A stretch of 64,000 bases of DNA from Persicaria tinctoria (Eukaryota > Streptophyta > Magnoliopsida > Caryophyllales > Polygonaceae): NCBI GenBank assembly GCA_037127255.1, contig JBANSL010000016.1, positions 5,768,501 through 5,832,500 on the forward strand. Direction: 5' to 3'. Shown here one piece after another: positions 30,930 through 43,381 of the stretch (within the stretch, counting starts at the first letter, position 1; the number at the start of each line of letters is the position of its first letter). Both the position numbers and the translations under genes were made by a program. The notes under the pieces were generated by a model. That model had not been told where the DNA came from, did no database searches, and saw only the letters and a program-made list of their open reading frames with translations.

Positions 30930-32086
30930 ACTAACAAGAGTCATTCGGTTTCACATATCACACAACAGTTTGATGATCTGAATGCCTGCTATACCACATT
31001 TACAACAGAGATTAGTTAATTGATGTTTTAAACAAGATATATATGTTTTTACCAATATATCCTCGTGAATTGTCACCGGGGAATATCAGCTCTAGGTCTG
31101 ATTGATAGTACCATAACACGGACAATTTACGGAATCTTTAGCTTGGGGGATAGCCAGTTATAAATGTTGTCAATCACATTCTCCTATCACCTACAAGTTT
31201 TAATCTTCAATGCGGAAAATAAACTCAAAAACTGTCAAGCTTATTTGCATCGGTTAATAATGAACTTATCTGCACCTAAGAAGAAAGTGATAAAGAATAA
31301 GGTGAAATGTATATCAAAACATTTTTTTTTTATTTTTACAAATCATGGAAGTTCAAAACTTAAAAAAGTTTTGACATTTCCAAGATCAGGGTTACCTTGT
31401 TGATCGGCATGATCAAGACAATTCAATGGCTGATGCACCTCTCAAGAGAGTGAACAAAATTTCTGCATTTCAATAATGGTAATGGTGAGTTTGAATACTG
31501 ATAAAAGTAACAAATGTTGTTAAAAAAATTAGCATTAAAGAGACATGTCACCTTGTCTTCATCAATTATCAGATCCTCACTGGGAGAAACAAATGCAAAA
31601 CCGACTTATCTTGGCTGCAGTTTATGTATGCCATCTGATCGATGATTCGGAAGAACAAAAGTTCTGCATTTCAAATAGTTGAGCAAGCACCAATAACCCC
31701 CTAACAGAGTACGCCCTGCAGCTTGCACGAGTGACAACCAACCATGTTTGTTGAACAAAGATACCAATAACTTAAGTACACGAACTAATCTTCACTACTC
31801 AGATTCACGTCAGCGGAAACAAAGTTACCAATCTTGAGGTTGGTTGAACCTGCTGTAAGCCCACCTAAGAATAAATAGAAGAATACATATACTCTATTCA
31901 CAACATACTTAAGATTCATTCGGTTTCACATATATATCACAATATATAGTTCCATACTTCCATATACTTAATGCTTGCTATATCACATTTACCTTGTTTG
32001 GAGGATGAAAATTCAGTTGGTAATTCAACATTAATTATTTCCTGCTATATCACATTTACTTAAAAAATTCTGCAGCGATTCCTCTT
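30930..32086. repeat. Downstream-unit repeat, copy X3
   Basis: Same family as X1 and X2. It ends at the Copia-2 insertion (CTCTT target duplication at 32082-32086) and resumes at 35995. A mini-exon-like block lies at 31396-31462 (minus). Confidence 0.7.
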
Positions 32087-35000
32087 TGTAGGATTATAGA
32101 ATTGATGTAAAGTCCTCCTTGAGGGTTTCCATTCATTGATAAACATATATATATATAGGTTACAAAGGTATTGGGCCTTAATGAGCTCAATCATTGATAA
32201 ACATATATATATATAGGTTACAAAGGTATTGAGCCTTAATGAGCTTTGAGCCCACTATACATGAGGAGACCTATGTAATCTATCAAACCCCCGCAGTCGA
32301 AACTGGAAGGGGTCGTACAGTGAGACTGGAACGAAAATCAATGAACAACTGTCTAGGTAAACCCTTGGTGAATATATCAGCGTATTGATAAGAGGACGGG
32401 ACATGTAGAACGCGGACATGTCCAATGGCAACCTTGTCCCTGACGAAGTGGAGATCAAGCTCAATGTGCTTCGTGCGTTGATGTTGGACCGGGTTGCTAG
32501 CTAGATAGACGGCGGAGACGTTGTCAGTGTAGACCAGAGTGGCCTTCATAAGAGGGCAACGGAGCTCAAGCAGGAGATTGCGAAGCCAAGAGCACTCGGA
32601 GACAACGTTGGCAACACCTCTGTATTCCGCTTCAGCGCTGGAACGAGACACGACAGACTGACGCTTAGCTGACCACTACACAAGGGTGTCGTTGAGGAAG
32701 ACACAGTAACCAGACGTGGAGCGACGTGTGTCAGGACAACCACCCCAATCCGCATCAGTGTAAGCAACAAGACCAAGCTTAGCGGAAGGAGTGATCGTGG
32801 TGCCGAGCTCGAGGGTGCCGCTGATGTACCGAATGATCCGCTTCAAGGCCTGAAAGTGTGGTTCCCTGGGGGCATGCATGAACAAGCAGACCTGCTGAAC
32901 GGTGTAACTGATGTCAGGCCTGGTGAAAGTGAGATACTGAAGAGCACCAGCGAGGCTCCTGTACAATGTCGGATCATCAACCAAAAGACCAGAATGAGCA
33001 CTGAGCTTGTTGGATGTATCGACAGGGGTGGCGACTGGATTACAATTGACCATCTTAGCCCGAGCAACAATCTCAGCAGCATACTTACTCTGTGAGAGAA
33101 ACAGACCAGAAGCATGACGCTGAACAGCAATGCCCAAGAGGTAGGACAACTCACCCAGATCAGACATGGCGAATTCCGCACTCAACTGCGAAATAATGGA
33201 CGTCCGAAGAGAATCAGAAGAGGCGGTGAGAATGATGTCGTCGACATATAGTAATAGGAAGGCCATGTCAGAGGCTCTGCGATAGATGAACAGAGACGAA
33301 TCTGAGCGGCTGCCGATGAAGCCTAAGCGTAGCAGATGTGAAGCAAAGCGCTGGAACCAAGCCCGCGGAGCCTGTTTTAGACCATACAGAGAGCGCTTAA
33401 GGAGACAGACGTGCTTGAGACGATCAGCATCAGCAAATCCCGGCGGCTGAAACATGTAGACTGTCTCATTCAGATGACCATGAAGAAACGCATTCTTGAC
33501 ATCCAGCTGATGAATGGCCCATTTGCGTGACAGTGCTAAGCTCAGCACCACTCGGATAGTGGCAGGCTTGACGACGGGGTTGAAGGTCTCATCACAGTCA
33601 ATACCTACCTGCTGAGATCGTCCGTTGACCACAAGACGTGCTTTGTAGCGCTCTAACGTCCCATCAGAGCGGAACTTGTGACGGAAGAGCCACATACAAC
33701 GAATGACATTCGCCTCAGGAGGGCGAGGGACCAGAACCCAAGTACCATTCTTTGTAAGGGCCATGTATTCGTCGAGCATAGCCGCCTACCAATTCGGGTC
33801 TTGGAGGGTTGTTTTGTGGGAGGTGGGAATGGGGGAGAGGGAGGTCTGGGTGGAGGCAGAGGGTGATTGGGTGTCGGGACGGATGGGAGCAAGAGGGGCT
33901 AAGCATGGGGATGAGGCGGCGGGCGCAGCAGGGCTGCGGGTAATGGTTGCAGAGGCGGTGTGGGATGCGGCGGGCGCAGCATACTCTGCGGCGGACGCCG
34001 CGAGTGGGTGATGCGAGACGGGGAGGGATGCGGCGGGCGCAGCATGTGTTGCGGCGGGCGCCGCCAGTAGGTGATGCGATGCTGGGGGCATGGGCAATTG
34101 ATAGGCTACGGGCGCAACAGTGTGCGGCGCCCGCGGTATTGGTGTTTGGCGGGCGGATTGCTTTGCTAGGCCATGAGGTTGGATGGTGGGGCGATGGGTG
34201 GTAGTCATGGATACGATCTGACTGGGTCGGAAGACACCGGAGACGCTGCGGGTGTGTGGTCTGGTGGTGGGGGGTGGGGGAGGGGGAAACGCGTGGGTGA
34301 AGCTTGTGCGGGGCGATGGATGACTGATTGGGGAAGCACAAGCACCCAAAGGTACGAAGGTGATCATACCTGGGCAAAGTACAATATAGTGCCTGAAATG
34401 GTGAGCGATGGTGGAGGGTGGTGGAAGGAAGAATGTTGAGGAGGTAGCATGTGGTGGCTAAGGCGTACGGCCAATAAATGGGGGGGATGGATGCGTGGAA
34501 GAGGAGAGTGCGCATCATATTGGTAATGGTTCGGATGATTCGTTCGGCCTTGCCATTTTGTTGGGAGGTGTAGGGGCAGGACAAGCGGAAGCAGATCCCA
34601 TTGGTATTGAAGAAAGTATGAAAATCTTTGTTGTCAAATTCACGGCCATTGTCACATTGAAAGCACTTGATAGAGGTGTGAAACTGTGTTTTAATGTAAG
34701 CGTGGAATTTGGCAAAGATAGGAAACACTTGAGATTTAAAGTGCAAAGGGAAAACCCATAAGAAATGTGTATAATCATCCAGAAACAATAGGTAATACTT
34801 ATGACCCTGCTTGCTATGCACAGGAGATGTCCAAATATCACTATGAATAATATCAAAAGGTGCAAAAAGTAGTGTTTAAAGAACGCTGAAAAGGAAGTCT
34901 GGCATTCTTGCCTAACTGACAAGAAGAACATAAACTAGAGCGATGCTCTTTATGACATTGGACAAGACTCTTAGAACGAAGTAAATCTAAAACTGTAGGA

Positions 35001-35994
35001 CTGGGATGACCAAGGCGTGCATGCCAAAGGCTGGATGATGATGCCGAGAGGGCGACCGGACACGACTGACTGGACGCGGGAGGTGGTGTGACAGGGTAGA
35101 GCTCCCCGGTGCTGTTACATCTCATTCGAGTAACCCCCGTAGTAAGATCGTTCACAGAGAAACCATAGGGATCAAACGTAAGGGAAACGTTGTTGTCATT
35201 AGTGAACCGACGGACAGAGATAAGGTTTTTGACAATCTTTGGGGCAATGAGGACATCGTTAAGGTGTAGTGGGTGGGTTGGGGTCTGTAATGTGGCGTGA
35301 CCAATCCCCGAAGTAGCAAGACGACCACCATTTCCGACGATAATAGAGGGTGTAGGACCCTTAAAAGAAAGAGATGAGAGGTTACCTGAGGAGTTCGTCA
35401 TGTGGGAGGTGGCACCAGTGTCCATGTACCAAGAAGAGTCTGAAGGTGTCGATTGCATAGAGGAGAAGGCGTGATGCCCATCCGGCGGAACAACGCGATG
35501 ATCAGACGATGTCAGATAGGCCTGAGGTCGCGGGGCAGGAGAGCCGGAGTGTAGCCAATGAGGGTTGAAGCCATGCACCGGGGACCATCGAGGGGCGGTG
35601 GTCAAAGGAGGAGGGCCGCGAGTGACGCGGTGGCCGCTGCGGATATGGATGCCGCGGGCGCGGCCGCAGGCGCAACAGAAAAGGTCGCACATTTTTTTTT
35701 TTTACGCGGAAGGAAGCGAGAGCGAGAGGCGGCGAGAGGGAGAGAGAGAGAGAGAGAGCGGCGGTGAGGAGACGACGCCGACGACGGTAATAGGAGGGGT
35801 GGGGCGGGAGGATCAAATTAGGGTTCCGTGAGGAAGAAAATGTTGTGATACCACGTAGGATTATAGAATTGATGTAAAGTCCTCCTTGAGGGTTTCCATT
35901 CATTGATAAACATATATATATATAGGTTACAAAGGTATTGGACCTTAATGGGCTTTGAGTCCACTATACATGAGGAGACCTATGTAATCTATCA
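32087..35994 (-). mobile_element. Decayed Ty1/copia element, Ale/Retrofit-like (Copia-2)
   Basis: A 3.9-kb LTR element in minus orientation. LTRs are 32087-32285 (199 bp) and 35854-35994 (141 bp), with ends TGTAGG...CTATCA. The first has an extra internal tandem copy of about 57 bp (CATTGATAAACATATATATA). A perfect 5-bp target duplication CTCTT lies at 32082-32086 and 35995-35999. A primer-site start TGGTATCA abuts the 5' LTR (minus strand, 35853), and a purine tract, GCGGGGGTTTGA, precedes the 3' LTR. Gag is mostly missing: only about 400 bp separate the LTR from protease. Short LTRs and YVDDIILTASS in RT suggest the Ale/Retrofit lineage. Confidence 0.9.
32283..35692 (-). pseudogene. Copia-2 polyprotein remnant (protease, integrase, RT, RNase H)
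   Basis: Pieces in order on the minus strand. 35692-34853: protease with MDTGATSHMTN and the integrase finger (LWHARLGHPS). 34821-33715: integrase core (CFQCDNGREFDNKDF, KAERIIRT), then a GC-rich linker with tandem Ala/Pro repeats (about 34085-33900). 33779-32676: RT (FLLLYVDDIILTASS) and early RNase H (YTDADWGGCPDTRRS). An in-frame TAG at 32678-32676 precedes the final piece, 32651-32283 (SRSSAEAEYRGVANV, ADIFTKGLPRQ). Frames change between pieces. Not functional in this state; gag would have to be supplied by another element. Confidence 0.9.
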
Positions 35995-37460
35995 CTCTTC
36001 TCGTTTAATCCCTTTGTTAAAAAAGAATAACCCCTTTTTCTAGCTTCTGTTTTTATCAAATTCTGTTGTTGCAGTGTTGCAGAAGATGGATGCCAGGCGC
36101 CAGCCCGAAACTCTCCATCCCTAAGACTGTTTGCTCACTATCTGCACTTAAAAGTTAAATCACTCAGTGGAAACAAGACCACAGTTACCCAATAGTCCTT
36201 CTGTCGAGATAGTGAGGTAGCTTTGCGTATCATCTCTGCAATATAAGAAAGCACAGTTGCTCAATAGTCCTTCTGTCTAGGCAAGTATACCATAAGGAAA
36301 AGAGTGTGGAATCTGCAACTTGGGGCTGGGGATGAAGAGTTAATGTTGTCTAACATATTCATCGATCACCTGGTTTACAATTTTAATCTTCAATACTCAA
36401 ATTCATGTAAGGGAAAAAACTCAACAAGTGTTATTTTAGATGCATTGCTAAAAAGCCTTTCAGAACTAGTTTTTTTTTTCTTCATAAAGCATGGTAGCTC
36501 AATATTGTTTTGACATTAATTTACAAGATAAAGGTTACCTTTTGACTAGTGTGATTGAAACAATTCAATGGCTGATGCACCTCTACAGAGTGTTAACAAA
36601 TTTCTGCATTTCAATAATTGTTTCATGGTGAGTTTTAACTGTTATTGTATAAACTCGATCAAGATAATTTTCCCATATATACTGATCGAGAAAGGGACCA
36701 ATGTTGTCTATAAAAGAATTTAAGTGACATGTCACCTTATATTCAGCAATCAGATCGACATGGGGGGAAACAAAACGGCTGATATAAGCCGTCTGATGGA
36801 ATTCTGAAGAGGATGAACAAAAATTCTGCATTTCAAACAGGTGTGTGTCACATTTCAATAATAATCAAACAACTCAAGACAACAATCATGTAATCAAAAG
36901 GTAATAAATGACCTCTACCAATCAATGAATTCAGAAGAAAAATCCCGAACACGTACTTATCCTTTATCAGGACAGAAGAAACCCTGGAATATATATAATG
37001 ATCTTAATGAATTATATGTTGTGCGCACTTCTTGTAAGCCTGCAGCCTAATTAGAAAGAAGAATACAGAGGTAAAACGATTTAACAGACTTGTCACCTAC
37101 TGTCACAAGTCTCATTATTAGTTCAATAGCTAGCTTTAACATTGATAAGATCATAGTTAGCTCATACATTGCTAGCTTAGTATGTGTTGTGGTCAAGAAA
37201 AAGCCACGGGAATGAGTTAAGATTAAGGAATGCTTTCAACCCATAAGTTATCTTTAATTACAGATAACAACATTTAACTAGTACGTACATAAAGGAGTAA
37301 ACTAAATCATAGTTACCTTATTAATTAATTAGAGTCATCAGACCATCTACTTAACTTGCTGTTGCACCTCCATCGAGATTGGACCACACAACTCCTGCAT
37401 TTCAGTGATTGTGTTATTCTACATTTTGTTGGACAATAATTCATATTTGAAATACATAAA
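35995..37460. repeat. Downstream-unit repeat, copy X4, 3' of LRR copy C
   Basis: Continues the unit interrupted by Copia-2 and carries the uninterrupted version of the Copia-1 target (ATGGATGCCAGGCGCCAG). Minus-strand blocks with splice-like edges: 36736-36825 (90 bp), 36957-37046 (90 bp) and 37317-37394 (78 bp). Confidence 0.65.
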
Positions 37461-38257
37461 AATGTGCTTTGGGATAAATTGTGGAGGCCCAAAATGTCAC
37501 CAGTGAGAGCCGAGAATGGTCTAGATTGATGGTTTGGAGGAGACTGCAAATAAGTGATTATTCTACACAACTGTGGGACGTGTGTGTGAGTTGGTCTAGA
37601 GTGATTTGTATCGTGTGAGTTGTACAAAATATTTTTGCATATTAATACAAGTACTCGTTTGTATGTGGGATTTCCGAGTCACACGTGATTGAGTGGAGCT
37701 ACCCGTTTTCTCAACACATTTGAGTAATGATCAATTGATCATATAAATCTAAATAGTAATCATGTCCTCAAGGGAAAATGTACAACTGAGAGTAATGGTC
37801 CAGAGGTTGTAAGGTAGCTATTGGAAGTAAACCCTTCTCAGAAACCTCCTCAAATGTTGTATAGAAGAAATTTGTCAGCTTTAGTAAATATGCACAAAAA
37901 AAGTGGTTAACTACCCGGCACAAAAGCATAAATTAAAATTCTTATGGGATAGATAGGCTAAATTTTAAAGTGAGAATTACACACAATAAAAAAAGATAGA
38001 ATCGATTTGCATTTCATAACATTTTCTTGAATTGGTAAATAAATAGCGGTCATTCGAGGTTCGAACCGGGACCTATGGGTACTACCCGCAAGTCCTTTCA
38101 TATAGCTTGTGTATCATATCTGCCGTTTAGATCAAAACTAAAATTACATAACAATTAAAACTCTGACCTAAAAATTAACATCACAATTAAAATTTGACTA
38201 GTAAATAAAGAAAGGAGTAAAAATCATATTATTAGTTAGAGTGCTGAAGATTAAAGA
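37461..38257. other. 3' flank of LRR copy C
   Basis: No gene seen. Contains the second copy of the SINE-like insert (38026-38099) and AT-rich sequence similar to the flank of copy A (AAAATTTGACTAGTAAA). Confidence 0.5.
38026..38099 (-). repeat. Second copy of the SINE-like sequence
   Basis: CTTGAATTGGTAAATAAATA through CGGTTCGAACC... to CCCGCAAGTCC matches 17686-17761 with few differences. No target duplication was found here. Confidence 0.6.
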
Positions 38258-39964
38258 CTACTCATTTGCTTGAAAATAATTTCTGTTCCAAGGAAGCCAA
38301 TAGTTTACCTCATGACTAGAGTTATATACCCGGATTTCTCCATTTGTAAATCGTACTTCACCGCGCCGATGAGGGAGATGGTCACATTCATATGATTCAA
38401 AATATGTCATATGTGGGAAATTGCGCTTGAATGCTTCCCCGTCCATGTACATGTTGCCCAAATACCTCAACCTCAAAAACTTAACAGTACTCCACGTATC
38501 TTGATTGGTGTTTGTAGCTAATGTTGTGAGCTTCCCTCTGCAAACATAGAGCCTCTCAAGCTTCTGCAATCCACTCGGTTGTAGCCAATTCGGTGCAGCT
38601 TCAAAAGGGAAACAACGCAACTCCAATTTCTTGATGTTGCTTCTTAATAATAGCTCCTCTGCCTCATTTTGGTCCGACCGTTGCTGCCAACATTTCAGTT
38701 GATGCCATCTAGAAGATGATTTCTGTCCAACAATATCCTCTGATTGTTGGTTATAATCATTGTAATTGTTTTGCCATGTAATCCGCAGGCTGCAAAGATT
38801 CTTCATTCCATTGAATACATGGAGATCATTACTAGCCGGGAACTTCTCTGTGTGAACAACAACCTTCAATATTCTCAGTTTCTCTAACTTCAACAAGTCC
38901 CTAAGGGTGCATGCGTTTCGATGTTGTTGTCCACCAATCTGGTAATAGATGACGAACCCTTTGAGCACCTCAAGCTTGGACATGAGCCTTATTCCCTTTG
39001 GCAACATACAAAGGACGGTACAGTCTGTGAGGTCGAGATGGATAAGATTTTTGAGAGACCCAATGCCAGCAGGGAGTTCCTCCAAGTAACCACATCCTCT
39101 AAGATTGAGTGTTATGAGATTAGTCACCTTACATACAGAATCTGGAAGCTTCGGGATTGCTAAAAATCCCTCCAAGTTCAAAAGCCTCAATTTCTTCATG
39201 TTTTTCAACTCCTTCAAAAACTTCGAATCCCTGACCTCAATTGATTCATGAATGTTTTCAGGTTTCTGACATCTCCCAAGATGAAACACGGACAAATTTG
39301 TCATCTTGGAGAACCATTCTGATCTGATGTCAATGATGCGTGCATTCACATTTAGCAAAGTACGTATAGTTTTGAAGCATTTGATCTGTTCAGAAGAATT
39401 GGTATAGTCAACCCAAAGCTTGAAAGACGAGGGCAAATTTTTCTCAGGCATCAACAAACAAGCTCTTTGGGAGCCAGTGAGGTGTGGGGTAAGCCTTTTA
39501 GTCTTGTCGTCGACACTAAAAAAGAGCTCTTTCCTTGCTTGTTCTCTCACGAAAGGGTTACCATCAGGAGATAGGCACCATGATGGAGATGCTTTTGGAA
39601 ACCCTGTATCAAACCCCACGTTGAAATGCTTTTCTTCTTTTAGAAACCGTGAATCATACCTCCCGATGAAATGCTTTTCTTCTAAGACCTTCAAAATTTG
39701 TTGCCCGATTTCCTCAATATTTTGCCAGAATGTAGTCGACGTCGTACAAGCATTCTCTTGATTTGGAGTGGGCAAAGGGTTTGCGGTGGAATTAGCATTT
39801 GAAAGACCAACATTCTCCTCATGTTGAGGGTCAATCAACCCCTCACTATACCACAACTGGATTAACATCCTCTCCTTGATCCAATTATCCCCAAAAACCG
39901 TAAAGTGAAGCAAGCAATTTTTTTGGGTGTTGGTAAGGGATTCATAGGAGCTACGGAGGTCTTG

Positions 39965-40210
39965 CTTATCGCCAATGTCTTCTTCATCCTCGTCTTCGGA
40001 GGGCGTTTCTGGCGTGTTTATGCCAACGTCTTCTTCATCGGGCGTTTCTGGCATGTTTATGTCAATGTCTTCTTCATCCTCCTCTTCGGAGGGCGTTTCT
40101 GGCGTGTTTATGTCAATGTCTTCTTCATCCTCTTCTTCATTCTCCTCTTCGGAGAGCATTTCTGGTGCGTTTATGTCAATGTCTTCTTCATCCTCTTCCT
40201 CATACTCCTC
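39965..40210 (-). repeat. Acidic tandem repeat in LRR copy C
   Basis: Four to five coding units of the pattern EEDIDIN(T/A/M)PE(T/M), of about 48-75 bp, where copies A and D have only one (DIDVNAPEM, DIDINTPDM). Confidence 0.85.
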
Positions 40211-41605
40211 TTGGTCATCGCCAAGCCTTCCCTCCAATCTCTTCTTCTTATTCTTTTTCTCATCCACTCCTTTACGAGGGACTAGTAGCTTCAACTTGGC
40301 AACCCTCCGAAGGACGTTATTAAAGTTGGTGGAATTAAGCCGGAAGTAAAAGTGTTGGAAGAGATCGTCCTCCCCTTCGAATATCCGAGAGTCGAACTGA
40401 GATCTCATACCCGTGAGTTCATCAAGAAGGTTCTCAGCAATAGTGGAGCTGGGACAGCTCTCGAGGAGACCAATCTTCTCTCTTATGTATTCTAAATCAG
40501 CAACCAGTCTTCTACACTGCATTTTAACAGTTTGCCCACCGATGGGGCAAGACTCGGCATCAGTTTTTATCTTTTCCTCATCACTATCAATGAGAGGACG
40601 CATCGAAAAATGGACAGCGTCGTCAATAGGGATATCCTTAAGTGAGGAGACGGGTTCGAAATTCTCCTGGAATCTTGAAATGAGATCAACTATTAGATTG
40701 AAATATTGTTTGAATCGGTCAAAAAAGTGGAAACAAGATAAAACTCATTGGGCTTGGATAGTCTTGGATGTAGATTTTCTATCCTACTTTCAGGAGCAGC
40801 AGCAGCAACATCAAGTGTCTCAACTTTTCCATTTCTGGGAGTTTCTGAGATATTGAGAGTTTGAAAATTAGTAAGACTGTGAAAGTTCTCAAGGAATGTC
40901 CTTTTGTCGAAAAGAGCTGGACTCAACTCTTTTAAACGACTACACCCAGACAAATTGAGCTCCTTCAGCTTTTTGAGTCTGCTGAAATCTTTCGGCAAAT
41001 CACCAAGGTTTTCACAACCTGAGACGTCAAGCACCTCAAGGAGTGTCAACTTTTCCATTGATGGGAGTTTCTGTAACCAAGGGCAATCCCTTAGTATTAG
41101 GTAGCGGAGGCACTCCATAGACGAGATGAAATCTATGGGATATCCAAATTCATCTCCAGTTCTTGAAAGATCAAGCGCCTCAAGCGCTAATATTTTTGTC
41201 TTTAGCAGATGGAGATATTTCACGCACCGGGAACCAGAGACATCAAGTGCTAACAGATCGAACAGATAATTATTAGGAAATCTTCCGAAGTTAATCACCT
41301 TTGTATCTCTTAAAAAAAGATGAGTGATCGATATATACCTGATTTGTTTAGTTGTGTCAAACAACTTAAGCAAGTTGGTATAAGAAAGATCAAGCTTCAT
41401 AATTGTCCCGGTTAATTTTTCGAGTTCTTTCTCTTGCAAAGCAATGCAGTGAGATAGATCAAGCTCCCTGAGATAACCGGTCGAGGGTTCAAAGGTAGGA
41501 AGGGAACTTAGTTTAGAACACCCTCTAAGAATGAGCCTATCAAGCTTTCTAAGGCAAGAAAATAAGTCATCTGGCAATGTTGCAATAAGAAGATGAGATA
41601 ACTCG

Positions 41606-41881
41606 AGGTATTCAAGTGCAGTCATTGTAGGGAATTTGGGAAGGAAACGTATATTAGGACAATCTTTTAGAGTGAGGGAATGGAGATGGACAAGTTTAGA
41701 AAAGAAGGCAGTTGGTAGTTGTGGAATGAGAAGATGAGATAACTCGAGGTATTCAAGTGTAGTCATTGGAGGAAATTCGGGAAGGAAACGTATATTAGGA
41801 CAATCTTTTAGAGTGAGGGAACGGAGATGAACAAGTTTAGAAAAGAAGTCAGATGGTAGTTGTGGAATGGGAAGATGAGAT
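41606..41881 (-). repeat. 138-bp in-frame LRR-unit duplication in copy C
   Basis: CTCGAGGTATTCAAGTG starts repeat copies at about 41606 and 41744 (period 138 bp = 46 residues, two LRRs). Each encodes KLVH(L)(R/H)SLTLKDCPNIRFLP. Copies A and B have one unit. Confidence 0.85.
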
Positions 41882-42651
41882 AAATTGAGGAATTGAAGTT
41901 GAGTCATTTCAGAGATTGTATTTTCAAGAAAAGTAGTGAAATTGCTTACACTAGATATTTCTAGACAAATCAAGGTTTTGAATTTGTCGAAAGAGAAAGG
42001 AGAAACATACGGTGTAAACAACTGATCACATCCTCGAAGCTGCAGCACTGAGGGCCCCTTAATCTTTTCAAGTAGAGGTTTCACAAACTCCGACATGGGA
42101 TTGAACTTGGTTACGCATTTAGGGCCCTTTAGGAGGAAGGTAATGCCTCATGACATGATTGCCACCTATTAGATCGACTTCAACCCAAAACCTTTTGTCC
42201 TCGTGAAGCCTTTCAAAAGGTAAACCGAACAAATCAAAAGGTCGAACATCTTCTTCTATTGGGCCCAATGGTCTGAGAGGAATGGCATGTTCGACAACGG
42301 CCGCCTCCTTACCTTTCCTAATGTCGTCATGATTGTCACGTAATACCGCCTTGCCTTTCCCGGTATTACTAGCCTAAGCATAACACAATCAAATTTAAGC
42401 ATATCAATCAATCATGATAACAAACAAATATATTCAATTTGTTCGGCAAAATATATCATTTATTATTCACGTGTTTTTACGATAATAAAAAATATACAGT
42501 ATAAAATATTAACTTTTTTTTTATAAATTTCTTAAAACAAATTGATACTTATTAATAATATTTACGAAATTATTTTAAATTTTTTATAAAAAAGTTAATT
42601 TTTTATATAGTTTTTCTCATTATAAAAAATGTGCTTAAATAATAAACAATA

Positions 42652-42880
42652 CTCCCTCTATTCGACAAAACATGTCGTTTACTATTCACGCACGCTTATT
42701 TAAAATGATAAAAACTATATAAAATATTCATTTTTTTATAATTTTTTTAACAAGTTTGTACTTATTAATAATAACTACGAAATTATTAAAAAAATTATTA
42801 TAAAACTAGATATTTTATATAGTTTTTATCTCCTAAAAAAACATGTATAAATAGTAAAGTGACATGTTTTACCGGAAGAG
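42652..42880. mobile_element. Stowaway-like MITE, 229 bp
   Basis: Ends CTCCCTCTATTCGACAAAAC...GTTTTACCGGAAGAG are inverted repeats between TA dinucleotides (42650-42651, 42881-42882). AT-rich, no ORF. It lies in the intron of copy C. Confidence 0.65.
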
Positions 42881-42890
42881 TATATTAATA

Positions 42891-43206
42891 CTCATCCGTC
42901 TCAAAATACATGTCTTTTTAGTCCATATAATTTTGTCAAAAATACATGTCTTTTTAGATTTAATCATTACACTTAACCTACTTTTGCATCTAATTAATCA
43001 TTACTCTAATTTTTACATCATCACTACTCTCATCCTCACAAATTTTAAAAAAAAAAACAAATACAAGGCTAATCATTACATTTAACTTGCTTTTTGCATC
43101 TAATCATTACATTTAACTTGTTTTTTACATCTAATCATTACACTTAATTTACTTTTTAATTCTCGTGATTCGTCTTAAAAATACATGTATTTTGAGACGG
43201 AAGGAG
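42891..43206. mobile_element. Stowaway-like MITE, 316 bp
   Basis: Ends CTCATCCGTCTCAAAATACA...TGTATTTTGAGACGGAAGGAG between TA target duplications (42889-42890, 43207-43208). Interior phrases (ATCTAATCATTACATTTAAC) are shared with a second copy at 53021-53528. Confidence 0.8.
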
Positions 43207-43252
43207 TAATAACTACGGAGGAAGTAATAATGACGAATGAGTGTATTCGTAC

Positions 43253-43381
43253 CTCTGTCCTCTTCACGTGTATTGGTCTTTCCAAAGGCTCCGAGCGCTC
43301 ACCTCTCTCAAAAGAAACAGCATGAGGCTCAACTGAAGGAGTATCATTTCCATCCTCAAAGGGAACGATTTCACAACTCAT
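43253..43381 (-). CDS. LRR copy C, exon 1
   Basis: 43 codons: ATG 43381 (MSCEIVPFEDGNDTPS) to KRTE before donor GTACGAATAC (43252). Acceptor TGCAG lies just upstream of the ATG. Paralogous to exon 1 of copy A with a 19-codon deletion in the middle. Exon 2 is broken, so this is probably part of a pseudogene. Confidence 0.65.

Larger units (their letters stand above)
38258..42373 (-). pseudogene. LRR copy C, exon 2, frameshifted
   Basis: Homologous to exon 2 of copy A over its whole length, from acceptor CTTAG (exon base 42373). A 2-bp deletion near 42125-42135 (after RHYLPP) puts a TAA in frame. An approximately 16-bp deletion between T-runs near 40727 separates the N-LRR frame (42096-40693) from the linker-to-C-LRR frame (40603-38258). 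The second half is a 781-codon ORF with the winged-helix stretch (LTNTQKNCLLHFTVFGDNW), C-terminal LRRs and a C-terminus reaching WNRNYFQANE. Two local expansions distinguish it: an extra 46-residue LRR pair (41606-41881) and an acidic tandem repeat (about 39965-40210). Most likely a pseudogene, though the halves could be separate products. Confidence 0.85.

Noticed and set aside
33703..34439. Plus-strand ORFs opposite Copia-2
   Set aside because: Antisense to the integrase-RT linker of Copia-2; Ala/Gly-rich from GC repeats.
39905..40349. Two plus-strand ORFs rich in Phe/Val or Ser
   Set aside because: They are antisense shadows of the acidic repeat in LRR copy C; composition is explained by that repeat.
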